From: Crocinitomicaceae bacterium
Lineage (GTDB): Bacteria > Bacteroidota > Bacteroidia > Flavobacteriales_D > Crocinitomicaceae
Reading direction: 5' to 3'
Assembly (NCBI GenBank): GCA_029238665.1
Contig: JAQWFQ010000014.1
Span: 143,339-207,338, forward strand
Length of the DNA: 64,000 nt
Below are positions 1 through 8,752 of the stretch, in pieces. Numbering within the stretch: position 1 is the first letter of the stretch; the number at the start of each line of letters is the position of its first letter. The position numbers and the translations under genes are program-made. The notes under the pieces were generated by a model. The model worked only from the letters and a program-made list of their open reading frames with translations. It was not told the origin of the DNA and searched no databases.

Positions 1-640
1 TTGTATCAGTAGCACGACGAATTGCATCAACCAATGATTCTTTACATCCATACTTGTTATCAAATTTAGATTTAGTAACGGAATCATTTACGTTAATTGC
101 TGGCATAACCAAAGTCCCATTTTTCTTTCTGTCATACAAACGGTGAACACCTGTTGTAGTTTCTTCAGAAAGGCCTTTAATATCTTTACATAATTCTGGG
201 TAATGGTCAAAAACCATATTGGTTAAATCACCACCATCATCCAAAATCATGTTTAATGGCTGACCATCTTTAAACGCAAACAATGTTTGCTCAATACACC
301 AGTCAAACTCTTCTTCATTTAATCCTTTCCAAGCATAAACAGGAACCCCTGCCGCTGCAATAGCTGCTGCTGCATGATCTTGTGTAGAAAAGATATTACA
401 TGAAGACCATGTAACATCAGCTCCTAGCTCAACCAATGTTTCAATTAACACTGCTGTTTGAATTGTCATGTGAAGACACCCTGCAATTCTTGCACCAGCT
501 AGTGGCTTAGATGCCCCATACTCTTCTCTAAGAGACATAAGACCTGGCATTTCTGCTTCAGCAATATTAATTTCTTTTCTTCCATAATCAGCAAGGCTGA
601 TGTCTTTAACCTTATAGGCTAACTTTTCTGTTGTACTCAT
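1..640 (-). CDS. ahcY: Adenosylhomocysteinase, N-terminal half (cut by window edge)
   Basis: S-adenosyl-L-homocysteine hydrolase, a cytosolic NAD-dependent enzyme that splits SAH into adenosine and homocysteine and so clears the product of methyltransferases. About 213 N-terminal residues of an enzyme usually near 430 are visible; the NAD-binding C-terminal half lies before base 1. Family blocks seen include [47 protein letters not shown] and [13 protein letters not shown], which form the substrate-binding half. The ATG at 638-640 begins [20 protein letters not shown], a typical start. The gene follows hemH on the same strand after about 107 bases and has its own -7 element. Identification is firm; only the length is unknown. 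Confidence 0.96.
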   Translation of the reverse strand, partial: MSTTEKLAYKVKDISLADYGRKEINIAEAEMPGLMSLREEYGASKPLAGARIAGCLHMTIQTAVLIETLVELGADVTWSSCNIFSTQDHAAAAIAAAGVPVYAWKGLNEEEFDWCIEQTLFAFKDGQPLNMILDDGGDLTNMVFDHYPELCKDIKGLSEETTTGVHRLYDRKKNGTLVMPAINVNDSVTKSKFDNKYGCKESLVDAIRRATDT

Positions 641-674
641 ATCCTTTATTCTTATTGTTCAATTTTTAATGATG

Positions 675-682
675 CAAAGCTA
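675..682 (-). promoter_or_regulatory. Candidate -7 element for ahcY
   Basis: Minus-strand TAGCTTTG matches the Bacteroidota -7 consensus TAnnTTTG, about 35 bases before the ahcY start. No TTG lies at the expected -33 spacing, so only half of the promoter is supported. Confidence 0.4.
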
Positions 683-747
683 CGAAGTAACTCTGTAAAT
701 ATGAATTATTACAACACATTAATATCGATTAACAGCGTGTAATTAAC

Positions 748-1773
748 TTATTTTATCTTTTCATTTATCAATTCCTCCAAGCCATCTACAAACCGATCAT
801 GGTCATTTGAACTTGGAACAAGTTGAATCTTATTTCCACCTGCTTTTTCAAAAACATCTTGGTATTCGTCTCCAATTTCAATAAGTGTCTCTAAACAATC
901 GGCTACAAAGGCAGGACTAAATGCTAACAATTTCTTTGCACCTTTCTTTCCTTGCTCTTCAACAACCTTATCTGAAAAAGGCGTTAACCACTTCTTGTCT
1001 AGCCTTGACTGAAAACAAACCGTATAATCCGACTCTTTTAATCCAAGTTTAGCTGCAATTAAACGGGTTGTTGCATAACATGTCGCTTTATAGCAAAACT
1101 GGTTGTGTTCATTCATTTCGGTTTCACAAGGTTGATCTGTACACAAATCATCTCCTTCATAAACTTTATCTACATGACGCTCTGGCAAACCGTGGTAAGA
1201 GAATAAAATATGATCGTAATCACTAATATTAAACTCTTTGGTTCTTTCTACGATAGAATCAATATACCCATCATTATCCCAAAATTGAGCAATTGTAGAC
1301 ACCTCAGGTACAACCCACCATTTTCTAATAATATCCATTGCTAACTCAACAGCAGAACCTGTAGATGCGCTCGCATATTGCGGAAACAGCGGTAAAACAA
1401 CAATATGATCGTAATTTTCATTCCTCATTTCCTCAAGGACATCATACATCGCTGGGTTCTGATACCTCATAGCAACATGCACTGTAACATTCGAATCTTT
1501 GAATCGATTCTGCAACTTACTTTTCACATTGTTTGTATGTGTAATCAATGGTGAAATTCCATCACTTAAATCCCAAAGCTCTTGATAGATCTTGGCAGAT
1601 TTAGGCGCACGAAACGGAACAATAATCCCATTTACGAGTAATTTTCGGCCCAACCAAGGCAAATCAATGACTCGTTTGTCATTTAAGAATTCTCTTAAGT
1701 AACGTCTAACATCCGATGTCTTTGGGCTGTCTGGCGTTCCTAATTGAACTAATAACACTCCTACTTTTTTCAT
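748..1773 (-). CDS. hemH: Ferrochelatase
   Basis: Ferrochelatase inserts ferrous iron into protoporphyrin IX (or coproporphyrin III in the alternative pathway), the last metal-insertion step of heme synthesis. The 341-residue protein starts MKKVGVLLVQLGTPDSPKT. It has the catalytic His in FSYHGLPERH (about residues 190-199), the LPLFPQYASAS block (about 130) and a C-terminal FSPAFVADCLETLIEIG block carrying the conserved Glu. A cysteine cluster just after the catalytic motif (CTDQPC and CYKATC) is present. An upstream in-frame ATG at 1815 is possible, but the start at 1773 fits the family N-terminus and lies one base after the stop of the upstream binding-protein gene, implying co-transcription. 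Confidence 0.95.
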   Translation of the reverse strand: MKKVGVLLVQLGTPDSPKTSDVRRYLREFLNDKRVIDLPWLGRKLLVNGIIVPFRAPKSAKIYQELWDLSDGISPLITHTNNVKSKLQNRFKDSNVTVHVAMRYQNPAMYDVLEEMRNENYDHIVVLPLFPQYASASTGSAVELAMDIIRKWWVVPEVSTIAQFWDNDGYIDSIVERTKEFNISDYDHILFSYHGLPERHVDKVYEGDDLCTDQPCETEMNEHNQFCYKATCYATTRLIAAKLGLKESDYTVCFQSRLDKKWLTPFSDKVVEEQGKKGAKKLLAFSPAFVADCLETLIEIGDEYQDVFEKAGGNKIQLVPSSNDHDRFVDGLEELINEKIK

Positions 1774-1774
1774 A

Positions 1775-2629
1775 CTAAAATAACTTTGTTCGCCAATCTT
1801 TAGACTCTGACTCACTGATTAAATCCAATTTAACAAGGTGTGAAACCGTATTTTCAAAAGCTAACGGATACTCTATTCCTGAATAATTCCAATCTGTTTC
1901 TTTTAGCCATTTTTCCACTTGACCGTAATGAAGATTATACCTCCAACTAATCAAATCGATGACGTTCTCGTTTTTCTTTAATTCAGCTGCTTTCTCATTT
2001 ACAATTGAGCACATCGATTCTAAATCTTCTTTGTGTTTCTCATAAACTTCTGTTCGTACCGCAATAACAAAACAAGGCCAAGGTGTTACGGCTTCATCAA
2101 TATATCTACACTTTTTTTGTTCGGTAAATGGATGTGTTGTATATTTTTCCCAAAGAAAAGCATGTGCCTCATGGTTTTCAAGGGCCCAAATGCCTCCATA
2201 AATATCACCTACTACATTAAATTTTAAATCGTTTGGATTCCAACCTTTCTGATTTGCTTTCACAAAACTCATTAAATGTGAGCCTGACCCTTCTCTAGAA
2301 ATCGCAAATGTTTTCCCTTCCAATTGATCTACACGCTCAATGTCCGAGTTAAACGGCACATGGATACCCCAACGTAAAGGTGTTGTCACGTAAACCTGAA
2401 TAATTTTAGCATCCAATCCTTGTAATATAGCTTTTGAAATTCCTTCTGTTAAAAGAACAGCCACATCTAAGCTTTTGTTTTTTAACCCGCGAATCATCTG
2501 CCCTGTACCTCCACCCATGTCACTCCAGTGAAGTTGAACTCCTTGAGCTCTAAACTTACCTTCCTCTATTGCCATTCTCCATGGCAAATTGAAATGTTCA
2601 GGTACACCACCTATTTTTAATCTTAACAT
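1775..2629 (-). CDS. Cytosolic periplasmic-binding-like protein (NMT1/THI5-like fold)
   Basis: 284 residues with the type 2 periplasmic-binding fold of the NMT1/THI5-like group. It opens with LRLKIGGVPEHFNLPWRMAI and has GGGTGQMIRGL and a LEGKTFAISREGSGSHLM segment typical of the ligand cleft. There is no signal peptide or lipobox, so the protein is probably cytosolic and is not a normal ABC-importer receptor. The GxVPEHF opening resembles the poorly understood Ca3427-like family; that assignment is from memory and tentative. It lies between a type I ABC exporter (stop 6 bases upstream) and hemH (1 base downstream), so it probably shares their mRNA. Ligand unknown. Confidence 0.7.
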   Translation of the reverse strand: MLRLKIGGVPEHFNLPWRMAIEEGKFRAQGVQLHWSDMGGGTGQMIRGLKNKSLDVAVLLTEGISKAILQGLDAKIIQVYVTTPLRWGIHVPFNSDIERVDQLEGKTFAISREGSGSHLMSFVKANQKGWNPNDLKFNVVGDIYGGIWALENHEAHAFLWEKYTTHPFTEQKKCRYIDEAVTPWPCFVIAVRTEVYEKHKEDLESMCSIVNEKAAELKKNENVIDLISWRYNLHYGQVEKWLKETDWNYSGIEYPLAFENTVSHLVKLDLISESESKDWRTKLF

Positions 2630-2634
2630 CGCTT

Positions 2635-4395
2635 TTATTCTGAAAACTGCATATCGTAAAGAACTCGATAATAACCGTCTAATGCTAATAGTTCTTTATG
2701 TGTTCCTTGTTCTTTTATTTCACCTTTATCTAATACTACGATCTTGTCTGCTGTTTGTATCGTTGATAATCGATGCGCAATAACGATAGATGTTCTTCCT
2801 TCTGTTAATTTTTTTGTTGCTTTTTGTATCAACTCTTCAGACGCATTATCAACACTTGATGTAGCCTCATCCAAAATTAAAATAAATGGATCATATACGT
2901 ACACACGAATAAATGACAATAACTGACGTTGCCCAGTAGACAACACTCCTCCCCTCTCACCAACCTCGTAATCGTATCCACCAGGAAGTTTCATAATAAA
3001 TTCATGTGCCCCAACAGCTTTGGATGCTTTAATTACATCTTCTCTGGATATTGATGGGTCTCCAAGTGTAATGTTATTAAACACCGAGTCAGAGAATAAA
3101 AACACATCTTGTAAAACAATTGCAATATTTTTTCGGAGGTAATTTAGTTCTATTTCACTTAACTCAGTGTCACCAAATAAGATGCTTCCTTTCTGGTATT
3201 CATAAAATCGACCTATTAAATTAACCAACGAGCTTTTTCCCGCTCCAGTTGCCCCCACAAATGCCACTGTAGTCCCCGGTTCAATAGTCAGGTTAATGTT
3301 CTTGAGCACCCAATCTTCATGATTGTACGCAAAATAGAGTCCATTAAAACGGATCTGTTGATCAAATTTACAATGCGTAAGAGTTCCATCGTTTTGAATG
3401 TGATCTTTTCGATCAATTATCTCAAAAACACGTTCGGCTCTAACGGTTCCACGCTGAAGAATATTAAACTTATCTGCCAGCTGACGGATTGGCCTATAAA
3501 GCATATGAATCCATAAGACAAATGAAATTGTTTCACCAAACATTAGCCCTACATCTTTTGATTCAGAATGACCAACACGCTGTGCTGTCCAAACCAACAG
3601 GAATGCTATAGACAAAGAGCTTAACATTTCTACGACTGGAAAGAAAATAGAATTTGCCCAAATTGCATTAACATGTGCCTGTCTATGTTTCGCATTAATC
3701 TCTTTAAACCCCTCGTATTCTTTCTCTTGACGATTAAACATCTGTACCAAAGAAATCCCTGTAATCCTTTCCTGAACAAATGTGTTTAAACGCGTAACTT
3801 GATCGCGCTCCATTTGAAACGATTTTCTAATATACCGTGCAAAAAGTCGCGTTGCAATCAGCAATAATGGTATTGGAATTAAGGTCATTAAACTTAGCTG
3901 CCAACTGGACCAAAACATTAAGCTAATCACAGTAATCAATGAGATTAGATCTCCCATAATCGCCATAATACCCGAAGAAAACACCTCTGTAATTGCTTCC
4001 AAGTCAGAAACCACACGCGTCACCAATGCACCAATAGGAGTTCTGTCAAAATACGTCATTCGAAAAGACAACATCCGACTCATTAACTCTTTTCGTAAAT
4101 CTCTAATAATTGATTGTGCAAACAAGTTTGAAAAGTATGCAGAAAGAAATTGAAAAATTGCCTCAAAAACAAGAATTCCAATAATCACAAGTGTCCAAAT
4201 AATTAGCATTTCACCGTTTGGAGATTTAACGATGTACAAATCAACCATGCGGCCAATAAGATAAGGTCGAGCAGGGCCGAGCATTGCCAAAACCAAAACG
4301 CAGCATACAGCTACAATAAACAAGCCTTTATACAACTTCCAATAAGATAGTAGTCGTTTAAATACAGTGATATTCAGCTTGTTATTTTGTGACAT
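2635..4395 (-). CDS. ABC exporter, fused permease/ATPase (MsbA/MdlB-like)
   Basis: 586-residue half-transporter that would work as a homodimer or heterodimer in the inner membrane. The N-terminal half has about six membrane segments with the exporter block TYFDRTPIGALVTRVVSD (about residues 115-135). The C-terminal ATPase has Walker A GATGAGKSSL (about 378-387), an ABC signature reading LSTGQRQLLSF (LSGGQ in the textbook form), Walker B FILILDEATSSVD and the switch IAHRLST. Substrate cannot be told from sequence; lipids, peptides or drugs are all possible. It is the first gene of a likely operon with the binding-like protein and hemH, so a porphyrin link is conceivable but unproven. Confidence 0.88.
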   Translation of the reverse strand: MSQNNKLNITVFKRLLSYWKLYKGLFIVAVCCVLVLAMLGPARPYLIGRMVDLYIVKSPNGEMLIIWTLVIIGILVFEAIFQFLSAYFSNLFAQSIIRDLRKELMSRMLSFRMTYFDRTPIGALVTRVVSDLEAITEVFSSGIMAIMGDLISLITVISLMFWSSWQLSLMTLIPIPLLLIATRLFARYIRKSFQMERDQVTRLNTFVQERITGISLVQMFNRQEKEYEGFKEINAKHRQAHVNAIWANSIFFPVVEMLSSLSIAFLLVWTAQRVGHSESKDVGLMFGETISFVLWIHMLYRPIRQLADKFNILQRGTVRAERVFEIIDRKDHIQNDGTLTHCKFDQQIRFNGLYFAYNHEDWVLKNINLTIEPGTTVAFVGATGAGKSSLVNLIGRFYEYQKGSILFGDTELSEIELNYLRKNIAIVLQDVFLFSDSVFNNITLGDPSISREDVIKASKAVGAHEFIMKLPGGYDYEVGERGGVLSTGQRQLLSFIRVYVYDPFILILDEATSSVDNASEELIQKATKKLTEGRTSIVIAHRLSTIQTADKIVVLDKGEIKEQGTHKELLALDGYYRVLYDMQFSE

Positions 4396-4400
4396 TAAAA

Positions 4401-4408
4401 CAAAACTA
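4401..4408 (-). promoter_or_regulatory. Candidate -7 element of the ABC exporter operon
   Basis: Minus-strand TAGTTTTG matches TAnnTTTG exactly and ends only five bases before the ATG at 4395, which would give an almost leaderless mRNA. No good -33 TTG at 19 bases. Confidence 0.4.
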
Positions 4409-4542
4409 GTTTAAATATTTAATGCAGCGATACCTCCCGAAGTATTTATTTATCAGGAATAGTACCAAAAAACCATAATTAATCAACTTGATTGTCAGAT
4501 ATGCGACAAATATCAATTAACTTTATAAAAAAGTGCAGTATA

Positions 4543-5190
4543 ATGATACACGACTTCTCAAAAAAGAACTCTATTTTTCAGACATTTATTGCTGAATTGC
4601 GTGATACAGAAATTCAAAAAGATTCTATGCGATTTCGTAGAAACTTGGAACGCGTATCCGAGATTCTAGCCTATGAATTGTCTAAAGAACTAGACTATGA
4701 ACATGTAGAAATAGACACACCACTAGGTATAGCGAACGCTTCATTACTAAAAGAGCAGCCTATTCTTGCAACTATTTTGAGAGCAGGTTTAGGGATGCAT
4801 CTGGGTCTCTTGAATTATTTTGACAGTGCTGACAGTGCTTTTGTTTCGGCATATAGAAAGCATACAACCTTAGAAGATTTTGATGTTTACGTTGAGTACT
4901 TAGCTTCGCCAAAAATAGATGATAAAATTTTGATTATTAGTGACCCTATGCTAGCCACAGGAAGTTCTATGGCTATGGTCTACAAGGCAATGTTGCGACA
5001 AGGAAATCCATCAAGACTGATTGTTGTTTCAGCTATAGCAACCCCCGATGCACTTGAGTTTTTATCGAAAGAATTGCCAAAATCTACGGTATACTACATT
5101 GGTGCTATTGACAAAGAATTAACCGCGCAATCGTATATTGTACCAGGACTTGGTGATGCTGGAGACTTAGCTTACGGTGTAAAAATGTAA
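4543..5190 (+). CDS. upp: Uracil phosphoribosyltransferase
   Basis: Pyrimidine salvage enzyme joining uracil and PRPP to give UMP. The 215-residue length counted from MIHDFSKKNSIFQTF matches the family. It contains ATILRAGLGMHLGLL, the PRPP-binding motif ILIISDPMLATGSSM (about residues 130-145) and the C-terminal uracil-binding segment YIVPGLGDAGDLAYG. In-frame ATGs at 4492 and 4501 would add 17 or 14 residues with no family counterpart, so 4543 is preferred. It is followed with almost no gap by a small membrane protein and a YjjG-type nucleotidase, which looks like one operon around pyrimidine metabolism. Confidence 0.93.
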   Translation: MIHDFSKKNSIFQTFIAELRDTEIQKDSMRFRRNLERVSEILAYELSKELDYEHVEIDTPLGIANASLLKEQPILATILRAGLGMHLGLLNYFDSADSAFVSAYRKHTTLEDFDVYVEYLASPKIDDKILIISDPMLATGSSMAMVYKAMLRQGNPSRLIVVSAIATPDALEFLSKELPKSTVYYIGAIDKELTAQSYIVPGLGDAGDLAYGVKM

Positions 5191-5196
5191 TTGATT

Positions 5197-5628
5197 ATGA
5201 TATGGGGATCAGTTATTTCTTTATTTCTTCTTTCTACGGTTAAATTTATGTTTGCCCCATTGGGTGGACCTGGTTTAGGGCTTTCGTTTTTTCAAACATA
5301 CTTCACCTGTGTTTCAGGAGGAATTGTTGGCGCTAGTTTTTTTTATTTTTCAGGAGGATATTTCATACAACGCGCAGAGAAAAAAAGACTTACGATTAAA
5401 AAAAAGAAAACATTTTCTAGGATAAATAAACTCATCGTTAAAACAAAAAAATCAATCGGAATTGTAGGCATTTCTTTTTGGGCGCCTTTCTTTCTTTCTA
5501 TCCCTGTAGGAAGCATTATTGTTGCTAAATTTTACGGCCAGAATAAAAAAGCATATCTACTAATCGTTATTGGCATGTTTATTAATGCTTTAATTACTAC
5601 GGGGCTTGCATATTTGATATACGGATGA
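5197..5628 (+). CDS. Small membrane protein of unknown function
   Basis: 143 residues from ATG 5197; a TTG two codons earlier, directly after the upp stop, is an alternative. Four hydrophobic segments are visible, near residues 2-22, 30-50, 85-110 and 118-140. They are separated by a very basic loop (EKKRLTIKKKKTFSRINK) that should face the cytosol. I do not recognise a family. It sits between upp and a YjjG-like nucleotidase and overlaps the latter by four bases (ATGA), so translation is probably coupled. A role tied to nucleobase metabolism is possible from position alone. Confidence 0.7.
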   Translation: MIWGSVISLFLLSTVKFMFAPLGGPGLGLSFFQTYFTCVSGGIVGASFFYFSGGYFIQRAEKKRLTIKKKKTFSRINKLIVKTKKSIGIVGISFWAPFFLSIPVGSIIVAKFYGQNKKAYLLIVIGMFINALITTGLAYLIYG

Positions 5629-6335
5629 AACATTTATTTTTTGATTTAGATAGAACACTTTGGGATTTTGAAAAAAATTCTGAAATAGCCCTAAGAGCAA
5701 TTTATAGCGATTTTGAATTGGATAATCACTTCAGATCATTCCGGTTTTTTAACACAACATACAAAAAGATTAACGCACAACTTTGGCATAAATATGGCGC
5801 AGGTAAAATAACAAGATCAGAATTGCGCGTAAGGCGGTTTATTGACACCTTAAAAAAAGTAGATGTTCACAACGAAGAATTAGCAATTCAACTGTGTGAG
5901 GGTTACGTTAAAGTGAGCCCTTTCCAAACAAACCTTTTTCCGAATGCAATAGAAACCTTGATAAACCTAAAAAATGAAGGCTATGAACTTCATATAATCA
6001 CAAATGGTTTTAAAGAAGTTCAATACATTAAACTGGAAAAAAGTAAACTCCTTGAATATTTTGATGTTATTGTCTGTTCAGATGAAGTTGGTAAAACTAA
6101 ACCTGCACGTGATATTTTTGACTACGCATTACACCATGCCAAAGCAAAACCTTCAGAGAGTTTAATGATTGGAGACGACTACCTTGTAGATGTAATTGGC
6201 GCAGAAAAGATTGGTATGCAGGGAATACTTTTTGACCCCAATAAAAGCTACAGAGAAGGAACTCACGAATGGATCATCAACAACCTAAATGAAATCCCTG
6301 AATTAATTCCGTGGATAACAAAAACGACCTTATAA
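5625..6335 (+). CDS. YjjG-family noncanonical pyrimidine nucleotidase (HAD)
   Basis: 236-residue haloacid-dehalogenase phosphatase. Motif I is FDLDRTLWDF (residues 5-14, nucleophile Asp in DLDRT), motif II the IITNG segment near residue 125, motif III GKTKPARDIF with its Lys, and motif IV MIGDDYLVDV. The helical cap and the DLDRTLWDF form are typical of YjjG, which dephosphorylates noncanonical pyrimidine nucleotides and keeps them out of DNA. It overlaps the preceding membrane gene by four bases and is the third gene after upp. In this context it would balance uracil salvage by hydrolysing unwanted pyrimidine monophosphates. Family sure; exact substrate inferred. Confidence 0.87.
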   Translation: MKHLFFDLDRTLWDFEKNSEIALRAIYSDFELDNHFRSFRFFNTTYKKINAQLWHKYGAGKITRSELRVRRFIDTLKKVDVHNEELAIQLCEGYVKVSPFQTNLFPNAIETLINLKNEGYELHIITNGFKEVQYIKLEKSKLLEYFDVIVCSDEVGKTKPARDIFDYALHHAKAKPSESLMIGDDYLVDVIGAEKIGMQGILFDPNKSYREGTHEWIINNLNEIPELIPWITKTTL

Positions 6336-6359
6336 AACGCTCTTATTTTGAGCAGTTGC

Positions 6360-7142
6360 TTAATATAGTTCTTGCCTAAGCTTTTCGTACAATACCATTC
6401 CAGCAGCAACACCAACATTTAACGATGCTATTTCACCGCGCATTGGGATTCTACAACTAATGTCAGACATGTTAATCAAGTCAGATGTGATGCCATCTTT
6501 TTCTGACCCCATGATAACAGCAACAGCCCCCCTTAAATTAGTTTCATACAGTGGTACACGAGATTTCTCAGTACATGCTACCAAACGAACACCACACTGT
6601 TGAATATAAAACAAGGAATCTTTGAGACTATCTGTTTTACAAACTTTAATTCTGTTCAATGCTCCAGCAGATGTTTTAATTGCATCAGCAGTAACTTGTG
6701 CAGAGCCTTTAGAGGGAATCAATATTACATCAACACCTTCACACTCAGCTGTTCTTGCTATCGCACCAAAATTTCGAACATCTGTAATTCGATCTAAAGC
6801 AAGAATAAATGGTTTCTTTCCATCCTCTAAAAGGCCTTCTACCACATTTTCAATATTATGATATTCAATTGGTGACGTTAAAGCAATTACACCTTGGTGG
6901 TTTTGATCCGTATAGCTATTCAACTTCTCAACGGGAACAAATTGTAATTGGTACGAGCCATCTGCCAATGCATCTTTCAACTCCAAAAACAATTCTTTAT
7001 TCATTCCTTTTTGAATGAATATTTTATTTAAAACGCGTCCAGCTTTTACAGCTTCAATTACAGCCCTTACACCAAAAATAAAATCATCTTTAGGTGTTCT
7101 ATATTGACGTTCTTCTGATCGTGACCCTCTATGTCTTTCCAT
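6360..7142 (-). CDS. rlmB: 23S rRNA 2'-O-ribose methyltransferase (TrmH/SpoU family)
   Basis: 260-residue SPOUT methyltransferase, probably acting on Gm2251 of 23S rRNA. The N-terminus has the substrate-binding domain with FIFGVRAVIEAVKAG (about residues 21-35). The catalytic domain shows motif 1 in ITDVRNFGAIARTAE with the key Asn and Arg, motif 2 VAVIMGSEKDGI and motif 3 RIPMRGEIASLNVGVAAG, which make the trefoil knot that binds SAM. The gene starts four bases after the OsmC-like gene, so the two are probably one transcript. It converges with the YjjG gene. RlmB is the usual name for this architecture, but other TrmH paralogues are close. Confidence 0.88.
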   Translation of the reverse strand: MERHRGSRSEERQYRTPKDDFIFGVRAVIEAVKAGRVLNKIFIQKGMNKELFLELKDALADGSYQLQFVPVEKLNSYTDQNHQGVIALTSPIEYHNIENVVEGLLEDGKKPFILALDRITDVRNFGAIARTAECEGVDVILIPSKGSAQVTADAIKTSAGALNRIKVCKTDSLKDSLFYIQQCGVRLVACTEKSRVPLYETNLRGAVAVIMGSEKDGITSDLINMSDISCRIPMRGEIASLNVGVAAGMVLYEKLRQELY

Positions 7143-7146
7143 TTTC

Positions 7147-7572
7147 TTAAAATTTATAGCTGAATTCTAATTCAACATTATCACCAAGTGTTTTGGCTAC
7201 GGGACATCCTTCTCCCACGTTTTTTATCCGTTGATGTATTGTTTCATCCCAATTATTCCCTGTAAAATCTAGCACTACTTCAATTCGTTCTATCCGTCTT
7301 GGGTCAGAACCCATCACCTTTGTAATTGTTGCATCGCCAAAATTAAATTCAATATTCTGACTTTCACAGTAAATGCCAATAATTGTATACATGCATGAAA
7401 CATAAGCAGTCGCTACTAAATCAGTAGGAGAAAAAGCCTCACCCTTTCCATTGTTATCAACTGGTGCATCAGTAATTACTTCTTGACCAGATTTTAAGTG
7501 GGTACACTTGGTCCTTAAACCTCCTAAATATTCAACTTTTGATGTCGCCATTTCTTTCGGATTTACATACAT
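7147..7572 (-). CDS. OsmC/Ohr-family thiol peroxidase-like protein
   Basis: 141-residue OsmC-fold protein. The two redox cysteines are visible, one in VATAYVSCMYTIIG (about residue 58) and one in GEGCPVAKTLG (about residue 125), as expected for the peroxidatic and resolving Cys of this family, which reduces organic hydroperoxides. The FSPTDLVATA block is also typical. Start at 7572 (MYVNPKEMATSK) or at the internal Met seven residues later; neither is decided by the sequence. It lies upstream of rlmB on the same strand and opposite lipA, with separate -7 elements for each in the 96-base gap. Confidence 0.85.
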   Translation of the reverse strand: MYVNPKEMATSKVEYLGGLRTKCTHLKSGQEVITDAPVDNNGKGEAFSPTDLVATAYVSCMYTIIGIYCESQNIEFNFGDATITKVMGSDPRRIERIEVVLDFTGNNWDETIHQRIKNVGEGCPVAKTLGDNVELEFSYKF

Positions 7573-7608
7573 TTGTGTTCAAAATCTTTTAAAAACTAAA
7601 AGACTGTA

Positions 7609-7616
7609 CAAAAGTA
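7609..7616 (-). promoter_or_regulatory. Candidate -7 element for the OsmC-like gene
   Basis: Minus-strand TACTTTTG fits TAnnTTTG, 36 bases before the start codon. It is back to back with the lipA -7 element; the -33 is not convincing. Confidence 0.4.
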
Positions 7617-7622
7617 GCGTTT

Positions 7623-7630
7623 TAATTTTG
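7623..7630 (+). promoter_or_regulatory. Candidate -7 element for lipA
   Basis: Plus-strand TAATTTTG fits TAnnTTTG, 38 bases before the lipA ATG. No TTG at the usual -33 spacing. Confidence 0.4.
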
Positions 7631-7668
7631 CGAAGTGTACTAATGTAAAGGATTAAAATGTCGAAGGC

Positions 7669-8541
7669 ATGAGTGAAATTACAAATACAGACAATAAAGT
7701 TAAAATTAAAAAGCCAAAATGGCTTCGTGTAAAACTCCCTACAGGTGAGAATTACAAGAAGGTAAGGTCGTTGGTAACCGAGCATAAACTGCATACGATT
7801 TGTGAAAGTGGGAACTGTCCTAACATGGGAGAATGTTGGGGCGAAGGAACAGCTACTTTTATGATTCTGGGAAACATTTGTACCCGATCATGTGGGTTTT
7901 GTGCAGTTAAAACAGGGCGTCCTGAACAGGTAGATGAATTTGAACCTGGAAAAGTTGCACACAGTGTAAAAACAATGGGCGTAAAACACGCCGTTATAAC
8001 TTCGGTAGATCGAGATGACTTAAAAGATGGAGGTTCTGGTATTTGGATTCAAACAGTTCGTGCGATTCGTAAGCAATCTCCAGGAACAACAATGGAAACT
8101 TTAATCCCAGACTTTGCTGGGAATTGGGACAACCTTCAAAACATCATAGATGTAGCTCCTGAAATTGTAAGTCACAATTTAGAAACCGTACGTAGATTAA
8201 CCAAAGCTGTTCGAATACAAGCCAAATACGACCGCAGTCTAGAAGTACTTTTTAGGCTGAAAAAAGGAGGCATGAAAACAAAGTCTGGAATCATGCTTGG
8301 CCTAGGCGAAACACCTGAAGAGGTTATTGAAACAATGGAAGATTTAGCGAGTGTGAACGTTGACATCTTAACCTTAGGGCAATACCTACAACCTACAGCG
8401 AAACACCTTCCTATTTCTGAATTTGTAACTCCAGAAAAATTTCAAGAATACAAAGAAATTGGATTAAAACTAGGGTTTAAATACGTTGAAAGCGGTCCAC
8501 TTGTTCGGTCTTCTTACCGCGCTGAAAAACATTTATTTTAA
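7669..8541 (+). CDS. lipA: Lipoyl synthase
   Basis: Radical-SAM enzyme that inserts two sulfurs into protein-bound octanoyl groups to make lipoyl cofactors. In 290 residues it has the auxiliary cluster motif [12 protein letters not shown] (about residues 45-56), the radical-SAM motif CTRSCGFC (about 71-78) and the C-terminal RSSYRAEKH whose Ser ligates the auxiliary cluster. [10 protein letters not shown] and LGQYLQPT are further family blocks. All catalytic ligands are present and the length is normal. The lipoamide-using enzyme dihydrolipoyl dehydrogenase is encoded 2.6 kb downstream on the same strand, beyond the M43 protease gene, so they share function but probably not an mRNA. Confidence 0.97.
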   Translation: MSEITNTDNKVKIKKPKWLRVKLPTGENYKKVRSLVTEHKLHTICESGNCPNMGECWGEGTATFMILGNICTRSCGFCAVKTGRPEQVDEFEPGKVAHSVKTMGVKHAVITSVDRDDLKDGGSGIWIQTVRAIRKQSPGTTMETLIPDFAGNWDNLQNIIDVAPEIVSHNLETVRRLTKAVRIQAKYDRSLEVLFRLKKGGMKTKSGIMLGLGETPEEVIETMEDLASVNVDILTLGQYLQPTAKHLPISEFVTPEKFQEYKEIGLKLGFKYVESGPLVRSSYRAEKHLF

Positions 8542-8752
8542 GCTAGAAAAAATCTTTTTTATTTCTTTTAAAACACCAAACTAAGAAAAGTGCCAAGGGT
8601 TTGCTTCAGATTATCTGTAGACACGTGTAGCCACCTAAGTTTCGACCACCTTAACCCAAAACAACTTTTTTATTAAAAACAGGGAGCTTTTTTTGCCTCA
8701 ACATTATATATACTCAGATAGAATGTTTAATTTCACATAAAATATTAAAACT

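Noticed and set aside
641..747. SAH or SAM riboswitch ahead of ahcY
   Set aside because: The leader after the -7 element is only about 30 bases and AT-rich; no conserved core is visible.
8542..8752. Small RNA or extra gene between lipA and the M43 protease gene
   Set aside because: No convincing open frame, hairpin with T run or -7 element was found; only AT-rich sequence with a CACGTG hexamer.
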